64,000 nt of DNA from Campylobacter sp. CCUG 57310 (lineage in GTDB: Bacteria; Campylobacterota; Campylobacteria; Campylobacterales; Campylobacteraceae): NCBI RefSeq assembly GCF_013201975.1, contig NZ_CP053845.1, forward strand, positions 434,001-498,000. Reading direction: 5' to 3'. The notes under the pieces were generated by a model. It saw nothing but the letters and a program-made list of their open reading frames with translations, was not told the DNA's origin and did no database searches. Of the stretch, positions 44,817 through 52,206 are shown piece after piece. Both the position numbers and the translations under genes were made by a program. Numbering within the stretch: position 1 is the stretch's first letter; the number at the start of each line of letters is the position of its first letter.

Positions 44817-45644
44817 ATGAATGTAGATAAACATTTTTTAAAAAAAATAGCATTTTTGGGTTCAATACCTAATCAGCTCAAAAATAATCCATATTTAGAT
44901 ATTTTAACAACAGTGGATTTATTGTATGGAACTTTTAGTGACAAGCAAGATATGTATGATTTTATTTTATGTTCATTAGACCACTTGAATCAAGTCAAAG
45001 ATGAAATATCTGTAGATTTTTTGAAAAACTGTACAGTTTCTGAATATGAATTTCATGGGCATCGGCACAAAATTAATCTTGGATTTCAAGTTCTTATTGA
45101 CGAAACAAGCAAAATATCGAGTATTGCTACAAATCCAAGATTATTTACGGAAATGTTTTTAAAATCAAAAGATGATAAAATTTATATATCTGATAATGAC
45201 TATATTGAAGTATTTAGTGCCGTGCTAGGGATAATATTAACAGACTATTTTCTCTTAGAACAGGATTTTGCTAAGCTAGCTAAAAAAGGAGTTTCTCAAA
45301 GACTTGAAAGCGGAAATGTATTTGTTGATATGATCCAAGACTTGGTTTTGTTTCAGAGTGAGAATCAAAAATTAGGTTTTAAAAATATTTCTATGGATCA
45401 TCAGTTAATATATGCATATGCAAAGAGGTTTGCAATATACGGCTTGTACGCACAGGGAACTTTTACGTCCGATGGGCAAGTAAATTATGAGAACGTAAAA
45501 TTCCAAGATAATTTTTGGCATAAAATATCTATTTCTACTATTCCTAAATACATAAAAACAGAAAAAATATTTCAAATTGTTGATTTTGAAAGACAAACTA
45601 AGGCTAAGTTAATTGCTATTGATTTTGCTAAAACTTATGATTAA
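44817..45644 (+). CDS. Unknown 275-residue protein under XRE-type control
   Basis: No signal peptide and no convincing membrane helix (a hydrophobic stretch at about 135-155, VFSAVLGIILTDYFLLEQ, is probably buried). Mostly helical, Lys/Phe/Tyr-rich. No catalytic motif recognised; CTVSEYEFHGHRHKINLGF holds a histidine cluster (HGHRH) that could bind metal. Strong AAGGAG site before the ATG. Markedly A+T-rich relative to neighbours. The pairing with a small divergent regulator and twin operators resembles horizontally acquired toxin, defence or phage-derived modules, but the function is not known. Confidence 0.75.
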   Translation: MNVDKHFLKKIAFLGSIPNQLKNNPYLDILTTVDLLYGTFSDKQDMYDFILCSLDHLNQVKDEISVDFLKNCTVSEYEFHGHRHKINLGFQVLIDETSKISSIATNPRLFTEMFLKSKDDKIYISDNDYIEVFSAVLGIILTDYFLLEQDFAKLAKKGVSQRLESGNVFVDMIQDLVLFQSENQKLGFKNISMDHQLIYAYAKRFAIYGLYAQGTFTSDGQVNYENVKFQDNFWHKISISTIPKYIKTEKIFQIVDFERQTKAKLIAIDFAKTYD

Positions 45645-45744
45645 AGATTGAATAAAAAATTTATAAAGTTATCTAAGTGGGTTCATTATTGTGATTTTAA
45701 AGTTATTAGTTATGATAGCAAGCTGATTGAAAAGTTAATTTGAA

Positions 45745-45779
45745 TAAATAAACCCTACCCGAATAGTTCGGATAGGGTT
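45745..45779 (-). terminator. Terminator after nrfA
   Basis: Thirteen-pair stem in minus-strand RNA (45751-45763 with 45767-45779, three-base loop, one G-U pair) 12 bases beyond the nrfA stop, followed by a TATTTATT tract. On the plus strand one pair is a mismatch, so it is tuned for the minus direction. Confidence 0.78.
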
Positions 45780-45791
45780 ATTAAAAACTTC

Positions 45792-47474
45792 TTAATTAAA
45801 GTTTAGATTTTTAACGTCTTCGTCAAGCTTCTTTAGTCTGTCTGACGGAGGAGTACCGACTAGACCATGGTGAAGCTCAATCTTAGCAGGTGGCTCAGGT
45901 ATAGTAGCTTGTTGTGTTAGAGCTATTGTTATACCGTATTTAGATAGAGCGTTAGCTAGGTGTAGCTGACCCTCTCTTGCTACCGATTGGCATTGGCCTG
46001 TGATTCTTGCAGCCTCTTGTGGTCCGTGGAATCCATAGCTGTTTTCGCTAAACGCAAAGTCCCATCTGATGTGAGCTTTTCTTTGCATCCATAACGGCTC
46101 TTTTAGCACTTCGCTTATAGCCTTTTTCTGCTCATCGGCATTAAGTCCTGCGAACTCTTTATGTTTAGCTAGCTCCGCTCTTGCGGTTTTTAGATCTTCG
46201 ATTAGAGACAATAGATCGTTTTCACAATTTCTAAGCTCGTGAGCGTGGCGATTTTGTATAAACATAATTCTATCTCTTAGCTCATCTTCGCTTTGCATAT
46301 GGCAAGTTTTGCAACTAGCCGTTATGTCTGCAAACGGAGTTTGAATTGTATGGTTTGTAACTTTCGTAGCTCCAACTCTTTTATAAGGCATATGGCAATC
46401 AACGCATGTTACGCCGCTTCTAGCGTGAACGCTGGTTGAGTGTAGCTCTGCTTCAGGGTGTTGCATCTTAATCATCTTAGCGTCTGTTTGTTTGTGTCTA
46501 TAATCTGCTTGGAATAGACCCTTGTCATGCACTTCGTCAAAATACTCGTCAAACATCTCTATTTTAAAAGGTTCGTCTTTAGGCCATTTTGTCCATGGGA
46601 AAACTAGATCCGCGTTTAATCCAGGGTAGTATTCAACGTGGCATTGCATACAGACATAATCTCTCATTTCGGCTCTTGTGGCCTTAATGCCTTGTTTTAA
46701 ATCGGCCTCATAGCCACGCTTAACCATTGCATTAACAAAGCCCGGTCTTGTAACTCTTAAGCTCATATCGTCAGGGTTGTGACAGTCAGCACAGCTTGAG
46801 CCAAGGTGAGAGCCGCCGTAAGGGTCTTTGCCGTGTTTTTCTTCAACCATTTTCATAACGTCAAAATATGGAATAGAGTTCATTTTCGTCCAAGCTAGCT
46901 TTCTTTTTTCTCCGTTTTCTTTATCTACTTCAAAAAAGCCCATTTCAAGCTTGCTTGACTCGGTAGGATTAGCTTGTAAAATTTTATCATAATCAGGATC
47001 GTTCATGATTGCAGTTAAGTGTCCGGTGTGGCAGTTTACACAAAATCCCGGTTGTCCGTTAAATGCAGGAAGGCCGTGAGCGTTTAGATACTCTTTATTA
47101 TTTCTCATAGTTTCGATTTGATCAATTTGAGAATAAAAATGAAGTCTAGGTCTGTTATAATCTACCGCAAATGCATATCCTTGCCAGAAAACCGTAGCTG
47201 CAGGCCATCTCATAAGCTTGCTGTATGGAAGCGAACCGGCAAAAGGCGTTTCAAAGAAAATATCTTTCATAGCTACCGTGTCATCGTATTGAGTCGGGAA
47301 ATTTTTGCCCCACTCTCTGATATCAGGGTTTAAGTCGCTAACTTTGTTAAGCATTAGAGGATAATGCCTCTCTTGCGCCTTTTTCTCACTGATATCGCTA
47401 AATAGTGCAAACATTGCCGCACCTCCGATAACAGCTATAATAAAAATTATGCTAAAAAATAGCTTGTTTTTCAT
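45792..47474 (-). CDS. nrfA: Pentahaem cytochrome c nitrite reductase (ammonia-forming)
   Basis: 560 residues, periplasmic; the N-terminal hydrophobic segment is a signal or anchor. It reduces nitrite to ammonium with six electrons and also handles NO. Five haem sites in order: CVNCH (145-149), CADCH, CMQCH, CVDCH and CKTCH. The first is the active-site haem, which in most NrfA proteins is CxxCK; here it is CxxCH, as I recall for C. jejuni. CMQCHVEYY and CVDCHMP are intact. Directly follows nrfH, 20 bases apart, in one operon. Confidence 0.95.
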   Translation of the reverse strand: MKNKLFFSIIFIIAVIGGAAMFALFSDISEKKAQERHYPLMLNKVSDLNPDIREWGKNFPTQYDDTVAMKDIFFETPFAGSLPYSKLMRWPAATVFWQGYAFAVDYNRPRLHFYSQIDQIETMRNNKEYLNAHGLPAFNGQPGFCVNCHTGHLTAIMNDPDYDKILQANPTESSKLEMGFFEVDKENGEKRKLAWTKMNSIPYFDVMKMVEEKHGKDPYGGSHLGSSCADCHNPDDMSLRVTRPGFVNAMVKRGYEADLKQGIKATRAEMRDYVCMQCHVEYYPGLNADLVFPWTKWPKDEPFKIEMFDEYFDEVHDKGLFQADYRHKQTDAKMIKMQHPEAELHSTSVHARSGVTCVDCHMPYKRVGATKVTNHTIQTPFADITASCKTCHMQSEDELRDRIMFIQNRHAHELRNCENDLLSLIEDLKTARAELAKHKEFAGLNADEQKKAISEVLKEPLWMQRKAHIRWDFAFSENSYGFHGPQEAARITGQCQSVAREGQLHLANALSKYGITIALTQQATIPEPPAKIELHHGLVGTPPSDRLKKLDEDVKNLNFN

Positions 47475-47494
47475 TTTAACTCCTTGATGTTGTA

Positions 47495-47998
47495 TTAGTA
47501 ATTATGAGCATGACCTACTTGCCTGTGGCAAGATACACAGCTTAATGATTCGTTTTGGATATTTGCATCGCCGCCGTGAGCTTTAGCATTTACCGAGGCT
47601 GCGGCATACTCTCCATGACACTCTATGCAGTTGTTTTGGATGACTCTTTTGCTCTTTGCGTTAGCCGTAAAAGGTACGGGATTATCTTTAGCCGTAAAAG
47701 CGTAGCTGTGCCCAAAACCGCTCTCAGCTTTCATCATCCATTTGCCTATAAAGTCATGAGGGACATGACAATCGTTACAGGTTGCAACGTGCTGATGACC
47801 GCCTCTTTCCCAGCTTTCAAACACCTGATTCATAACATGGCAGTTTTTGCAAGCCAATGGATCATCGCTCATATATGAAAAGCCTTTTGCATATACGAAG
47901 GTATAAAGCCCATGACCTAAAACAACACCGATGCTAAGCACAAGGATGAGAGTAGCCAAGAAATAAGGTTGCTTTTTAGCCTTTTGTATGACTTTCAA
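47495..47998 (-). CDS. nrfH: Tetrahaem quinol dehydrogenase NrfH
   Basis: NapC/NirT-family membrane cytochrome that passes electrons from menaquinol to NrfA. 167 residues: one membrane helix at about 14-37, then four haem motifs CKNCH, CNDCH, CIECH and CVSCH. The start is TTG at 47996-47998 preceded by an exceptionally strong AAGGAGG site. An FNR-like box lies about 68 bases upstream. Confidence 0.94.
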   Translation of the reverse strand: MKVIQKAKKQPYFLATLILVLSIGVVLGHGLYTFVYAKGFSYMSDDPLACKNCHVMNQVFESWERGGHQHVATCNDCHVPHDFIGKWMMKAESGFGHSYAFTAKDNPVPFTANAKSKRVIQNNCIECHGEYAAASVNAKAHGGDANIQNESLSCVSCHRQVGHAHNY

Positions 47999-48031
47999 AA
48001 AACCTCCTTATGGATAAAATAATATTGAGTA

Positions 48032-48037
48032 ATGATA
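48032..48037 (-). promoter_or_regulatory. Possible -10 element of nrfHA
   Basis: TATCAT on the minus strand. A start near 48025 would put the FNR-like box centre at about -41, the classic class II activation geometry. Confidence 0.4.
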
Positions 48038-48057
48038 CAGTCTTTAAATGAAAGATT

Positions 48058-48075
48058 AATTGATTTATATCAATT
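48058..48075. promoter_or_regulatory. FNR/CRP-family binding site upstream of nrfHA
   Basis: TTGAT-N4-ATCAA (48060-48073) is an exact match to the FNR consensus, extended by AA/TT on each side. It lies in the divergent gap between nrfH and gne/galE. It could be recognised by an FNR-like oxygen sensor or by an NssR-type nitrosative-stress regulator, although the latter's reported site differs. Confidence 0.65.
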
Positions 48076-48246
48076 CTTGATAAAAAAAGTCAAATATAAT
48101 AATAACATTGTGTAAAAAACAGCTCTGTAACAAATAAGTTACTAATTAAATATAGTTTAAATATCATTAAAAATACCAAATATTTTATTACTCTTTATTA
48201 ATAAGACATTTGATAAAATTAGCAAAATTTATGCCAAAGGTTTTTG

Positions 48247-49230
48247 ATGAATATTTTAATAACAGGAGGGGCGGGCTATATAGGCTCTCATGTTTTAAAA
48301 GTGCTTTTAAAAGAGAGTGAGCACAATATAACTGTCATAGACAACCTCTGCAAAGGCTCAATAAAAGCTGTTGAAGCTCTTAAGAAACTTAACAAGTTCG
48401 AGTTTGTAAATGCAAATTTGGAAGATGACTTAACTCAAATTTTTACCGAAGGAAAATTTGATGCTATTATTCATTTTGCCGCATTTATAGAGGTGTTTGA
48501 AAGCACGCAAGATCCGCTTAAATACTATCTAAACAACACCGCAAATGTAGCTAAAATTTTAACTTACTGCAAAAAATTTAACGTAAATAAATTTATCTTC
48601 TCTTCAACGGCTGCCGTTTACGGTGAGCCAGATATAAGAGAGGTTGACGAGCTAACATCGCCCAAGCCGATAAATCCATACGGCAGAAGCAAGCTAATGA
48701 GCGAGATGATCATAAAGGATTATGCAGCGGCAAATAAGAGCTTTAAATTTGCGATTTTAAGATATTTTAACGTAGCGGGTGCGGATGAAGAAGGACTTAT
48801 CGGGCAAAACTATCCAAACGCCACTCATCTTATAAAGATAGCTACTCAAACAGCGCTTGGTAAGCGAGATAAAATGGGTGTATTTGGGAGTGATTATGAC
48901 ACGAGTGACGGTACTTGCATAAGAGATTATATACACGTAAGCGATCTTGCAGACGCGCATCTGTCTGCGCTTAAATACCTTGAAAACGGCTCTAGCGAAG
49001 TATTTAACGTAGGATATGGTAGAGGATTTAGCGTAAGAGACGTGATAAAAACGGTTAAAGAGGTTAGCGGAGTTGATTTTAAGGTGATAGATGCTCCTCG
49101 CAGGGAAGGGGATCCTGCGGTGCTTATAGCAAAATCGCAAAAGATTAGAAATTTAACCGGTTGGAAGCCAAAGCGCGATGATCTAGCACTTATCGTTAAA
49201 ACCGCTCTTGAATGGGAAAGGAAAATATGA
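48247..49230 (+). CDS. gne: UDP-GlcNAc/Glc 4-epimerase
   Basis: 327 residues from the ATG at 48247, six bases behind AAAGG. Rossmann motif LITGGAGYIGSHVLK, catalytic FSSTAAVYG with YGRSKLMSE (YxxxK), and GDPAVLIAKSQKIRNLTGW. Very like C. jejuni Gne (also called GalE), which supplies UDP-GalNAc and UDP-Gal for N-glycan, LOS and capsule. It opens a plus-strand run to the window end in which most genes overlap. A weak GATAAAATT -10-like element lies about 35 bases upstream. Confidence 0.9.
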   Translation: MNILITGGAGYIGSHVLKVLLKESEHNITVIDNLCKGSIKAVEALKKLNKFEFVNANLEDDLTQIFTEGKFDAIIHFAAFIEVFESTQDPLKYYLNNTANVAKILTYCKKFNVNKFIFSSTAAVYGEPDIREVDELTSPKPINPYGRSKLMSEMIIKDYAAANKSFKFAILRYFNVAGADEEGLIGQNYPNATHLIKIATQTALGKRDKMGVFGSDYDTSDGTCIRDYIHVSDLADAHLSALKYLENGSSEVFNVGYGRGFSVRDVIKTVKEVSGVDFKVIDAPRREGDPAVLIAKSQKIRNLTGWKPKRDDLALIVKTALEWERKI

Positions 49231-50549
49231 AAATAGCAGTTATAGGGACAGGTTATGTGGGGCTTGTTAGCGGCGCTTGCTTAGCTAAAATGGGCAATAG
49301 CGTGATATGCGTTGATGTGGATGAAGCTAAGATAAATGCACTTAAACAAGGCGTAGTGCCTATCTATGAGCCTGGACTTGCCGAGATGGTCAAAGAGTGC
49401 TTTGAAAACGAAACTCTTAAATTTAGCACCGATATAAAAGAGGCTTTAGCTCATGCAAGCGTGCTTTTTATAGCGGTCGGAACTCCTATGGGGGCTGACG
49501 GACAGGCTGATTTGAAATACGTCCTTCAGGTTGCAAAAAGCATCGGTGAACACATGATTCATCCTATGATCATAGTTGACAAATCAACCGTGCCTGTAGG
49601 AACTGGCGAAAAAGTGAGCGAGATTATCGCAAATGAGCTTAAAAATAGAAATTTGGATATAAAATTTGAAGTCGTTAGCAATCCTGAGTTTTTAAAAGAG
49701 GGGGCTGCGATTGAGGATTTTTTAAAGCCTGATCGTGTTGTGGTAGGTTCTAGCAGCAGTTGGGGCGAAGAGGTTATGAGAGAGCTTTATGCGCCTTTTA
49801 TGAAAAATCACGATAGATTTATAGCTATGGACGTAAAGTCGGCTGAAATGACTAAATATGCTGCAAATTCTATGCTTGCTACTAAAATTAGCTTTATAAA
49901 CGAGATAGCAAATATCTGCGAAAGAGTAGGGGCTGATGTGAATTTGGTGCGTAAAGGCATAGGAAGCGACTCTAGAATCGGCTATAGTTTCATATATCCG
50001 GGATGTGGATACGGTGGAAGCTGCTTTCCAAAGGATGTGGAGGCTCTTATTTATACGGCCAGACAAAACGGATTTGAGCCCGAGCTTTTAAATGCTGTCG
50101 AAGCCAGAAATAAGGCTCAAAAACGAGTTTTATTTGATAAAATTTATAAGTTTTTCGGAGGCGATTTAAAAGGCAAAAAAATAGCTCTTTGGGGACTTGC
50201 TTTTAAGCCAAATACCGATGATATGAGAGAGGCTAGCTCACTTACTCTTATAAATTTGCTTGAAAAAGAGGGGGTGGATATCATAGCCTACGATCCAAAA
50301 GCGATAAACGAGGCTAAAAAATATCTTCCAAATTCAACCGTAAAATATGTAAAAAGTAAATATGATGCACTTGATGAGAGCGACTGTATGGCGCTTTTAA
50401 CGGAGTGGAGCGAGTTTAGATCGCCTGATTTTCATGAGATGAAAAATCGCATGAAAAATCCTGTGATTTTTGACGGAAGAAATCAGTATAATGGTAAAAT
50501 TTTAAAAGATCTTGGATTTAAATATTTTCAAATAGGAGTAAAATCATGA
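49227..50549 (+). CDS. UDP-glucose 6-dehydrogenase
   Basis: Oxidises UDP-glucose to UDP-glucuronate with NAD. 440 residues from the ATG at 49227, which overlaps the gne stop and follows GAAAGGA; an earlier in-frame start lacks a site. Rossmann motif AVIGTGYVGLVSG, EFLKEGAA, and the catalytic cysteine in GYGGSCFPKDVEAL (Cys266). Its product could feed the epimerase at 42427-43485 to give UDP-GalA. Confidence 0.92.
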   Translation: MKIAVIGTGYVGLVSGACLAKMGNSVICVDVDEAKINALKQGVVPIYEPGLAEMVKECFENETLKFSTDIKEALAHASVLFIAVGTPMGADGQADLKYVLQVAKSIGEHMIHPMIIVDKSTVPVGTGEKVSEIIANELKNRNLDIKFEVVSNPEFLKEGAAIEDFLKPDRVVVGSSSSWGEEVMRELYAPFMKNHDRFIAMDVKSAEMTKYAANSMLATKISFINEIANICERVGADVNLVRKGIGSDSRIGYSFIYPGCGYGGSCFPKDVEALIYTARQNGFEPELLNAVEARNKAQKRVLFDKIYKFFGGDLKGKKIALWGLAFKPNTDDMREASSLTLINLLEKEGVDIIAYDPKAINEAKKYLPNSTVKYVKSKYDALDESDCMALLTEWSEFRSPDFHEMKNRMKNPVIFDGRNQYNGKILKDLGFKYFQIGVKS

Positions 50550-50968
50550 AGAAATTCACATTTTTATTGGCTTTGCCTGCGATTATTTTTGCGAGTAATC
50601 AATTGGTTGATAATAAAATAGAGCTTAAAAAGCTTGAAGACGAAGGAAATTATAAGATTGAAGTGATCTTTGGCAAAGAGCTTAAAGTTGATTGCAACAA
50701 TCACTTTTTAGGAGGCGGAAAACTTAAAGAAAAGCCTTCAAAAGAGCCTATTGCGCTTTATGAATTTGACGCCAAAGCCGAGCTTGCCTCAACTATGATG
50801 TTGTGTCCTGACGGCAAAAAGAGTAAAAAGTTTGTTCATTACTCTTTTACAAAAATGTTTGATTATGATAGTTACACGCCGATTGTTATTAAAGCGCCTA
50901 AAGATGTCATAGTAAAGTATAAAATTTATAAAAAGATAGATGAAAAACACACAGAGGCAGTAAAATAA
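50546..50968 (+). CDS. eco: Ecotin-like periplasmic serine protease inhibitor
   Basis: 140 residues with a Sec signal (MKKFTFLLALPAIIFA). The mature part matches ecotin at several separated places: KVDCNNHFLGGGKL, STMMLCPDGKKSKKF and PIVIKAPKDVIVKYKIYK. The two disulfide cysteines (Cys50, Cys87) and the reactive-site pair Met84-Met85 are conserved. The N-terminal arm is shorter than in E. coli and the GWGYDYY part of the 60s loop is replaced by EPIALYEF, so dimer and secondary-site contacts may differ. Ecotin blocks trypsin-fold proteases such as neutrophil elastase. It is embedded between two sugar dehydrogenase genes, overlapping the first by four bases. Confidence 0.88.
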   Translation: MKKFTFLLALPAIIFASNQLVDNKIELKKLEDEGNYKIEVIFGKELKVDCNNHFLGGGKLKEKPSKEPIALYEFDAKAELASTMMLCPDGKKSKKFVHYSFTKMFDYDSYTPIVIKAPKDVIVKYKIYKKIDEKHTEAVK

Positions 50969-50970
50969 AG

Positions 50971-52203
50971 ATGAAAATAGCAGTGATCGGTCTAGGATAT
51001 GTCGGACTACCGCTAGCGGCAGCCTTTAGCGAGAAATACGATGTAATAGGTTTTGATATTAATAAATCTCGCATACAAGAGCTTAAAGACGGATTTGATC
51101 GCACACTTGAGCTTGATAGCCATCAGATGCGAAAAGCGATAGAAAACGGGATGAAATTTAGCACCGATTTGGATGACATAAAAGATTGTAGGCTTTTTAT
51201 CGTTACCGTTCCCACGCCCATAGATAAAAACAAACGCCCCGACTTAACACCTGTGATAAAAGCTAGCCAGAGTGTGGTGAAAGTGCTTAAAAAAGGCGAT
51301 ATAGTAGTATATGAAAGCACCGTTTATCCTGGCGTTACCGAGGAGATTTGCGTGCCTATTTTAGAAAGTTCGGGGCTTAAATTTAATGAGGACTTTTACT
51401 GCGGTTACTCTCCTGAGCGGATAAATCCTGGCGATAAAGAGCACACCGTAACTAAAATAAAAAAAATCACCTCAGGCTCAACACCGCAGATAGCAGGTAA
51501 GATCGATCAAATTTACGCAAGTGTAATTACCGCAGGCACTCATAAAGCCCCAAGCATTAAGGTAGCAGAAGCCGCAAAGGTGATAGAAAATACTCAGCGC
51601 GATATAAATATAGCTTTTATTAACGAGCTTGCAATGATATTTAATAAGATGAATATCGATACAAACGCGGTTTTAGAAGCTGCCGGCACGAAGTGGAATT
51701 TCTTAAATTTTCGCCCGGGTCTAGTGGGAGGCCACTGTATCGGCGTGGATCCTTACTATCTTACTCACAAGGCTCAAGAGCTTGGCTTTCACCCTGAAAT
51801 TATCCTTGCAGGACGCAGAATAAACGATAATATGGGCAGATACGTAGCTGGCGAAGTCGTAAAGCTAATGATAAAAAACGGCGTTAAGATAAGCGACGCT
51901 AAAGTGCTTGTGTTTGGACTTACCTTTAAGGAAAATTGCCCCGATATAAGAAATTCTCGTGTTATAGACGTTATAGATGAGCTTAAGGATTTTGGTTGCG
52001 GAGTTGACGTGCATGATCCTTGGGCGGATGCTCAAGAAGTGCAAAAAGAGTATGGCTTAAATCCGCTTGAAAATTATGATGCAAGCAACTATGACTGCGT
52101 AGTTATAGCGGTCGCTCACGATAAATTTAAAGGGCTAAATTTAAGCGATACGCTAGTTTATGATATCAAAAATATCTACCCAAAAGCCGATGCGAGACTT
52201 TAG
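50971..52203 (+). CDS. UDP-N-acetylhexosamine 6-dehydrogenase (WbpO/TviB-like)
   Basis: 410 residues. MKIAVIGLGYVGLPLAAAF, VPTPIDKNKRPDLTPV, GYSPERINPGD and the catalytic cysteine in GGHCIGVDPYYL (Cys256) place it in the TviB/WbpO/WecC-type group acting on UDP-GlcNAc or UDP-GalNAc rather than UDP-Glc. It makes a 2-acetamido uronic acid precursor. Starts two bases after the ecotin stop; the flippase follows after three. Confidence 0.88.
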   Translation: MKIAVIGLGYVGLPLAAAFSEKYDVIGFDINKSRIQELKDGFDRTLELDSHQMRKAIENGMKFSTDLDDIKDCRLFIVTVPTPIDKNKRPDLTPVIKASQSVVKVLKKGDIVVYESTVYPGVTEEICVPILESSGLKFNEDFYCGYSPERINPGDKEHTVTKIKKITSGSTPQIAGKIDQIYASVITAGTHKAPSIKVAEAAKVIENTQRDINIAFINELAMIFNKMNIDTNAVLEAAGTKWNFLNFRPGLVGGHCIGVDPYYLTHKAQELGFHPEIILAGRRINDNMGRYVAGEVVKLMIKNGVKISDAKVLVFGLTFKENCPDIRNSRVIDVIDELKDFGCGVDVHDPWADAQEVQKEYGLNPLENYDASNYDCVVIAVAHDKFKGLNLSDTLVYDIKNIYPKADARL

Positions 52204-52206
52204 AAT

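Noticed and set aside
45648-45743. Short frame (31 codons, TTG start) after the unknown XRE-linked gene
   Set aside because: No ribosome site, no recognisable product and low-complexity A+T-rich sequence; it could be a decayed gene remnant but cannot be supported.
48127-48142. GTAAC-N6-GTTAC inverted repeat between nrfH and gne
   Set aside because: Only five-base arms; it loosely recalls the TTAAC-N4-GTTAA site reported for NssR but spacing and bases differ, so no site is called.
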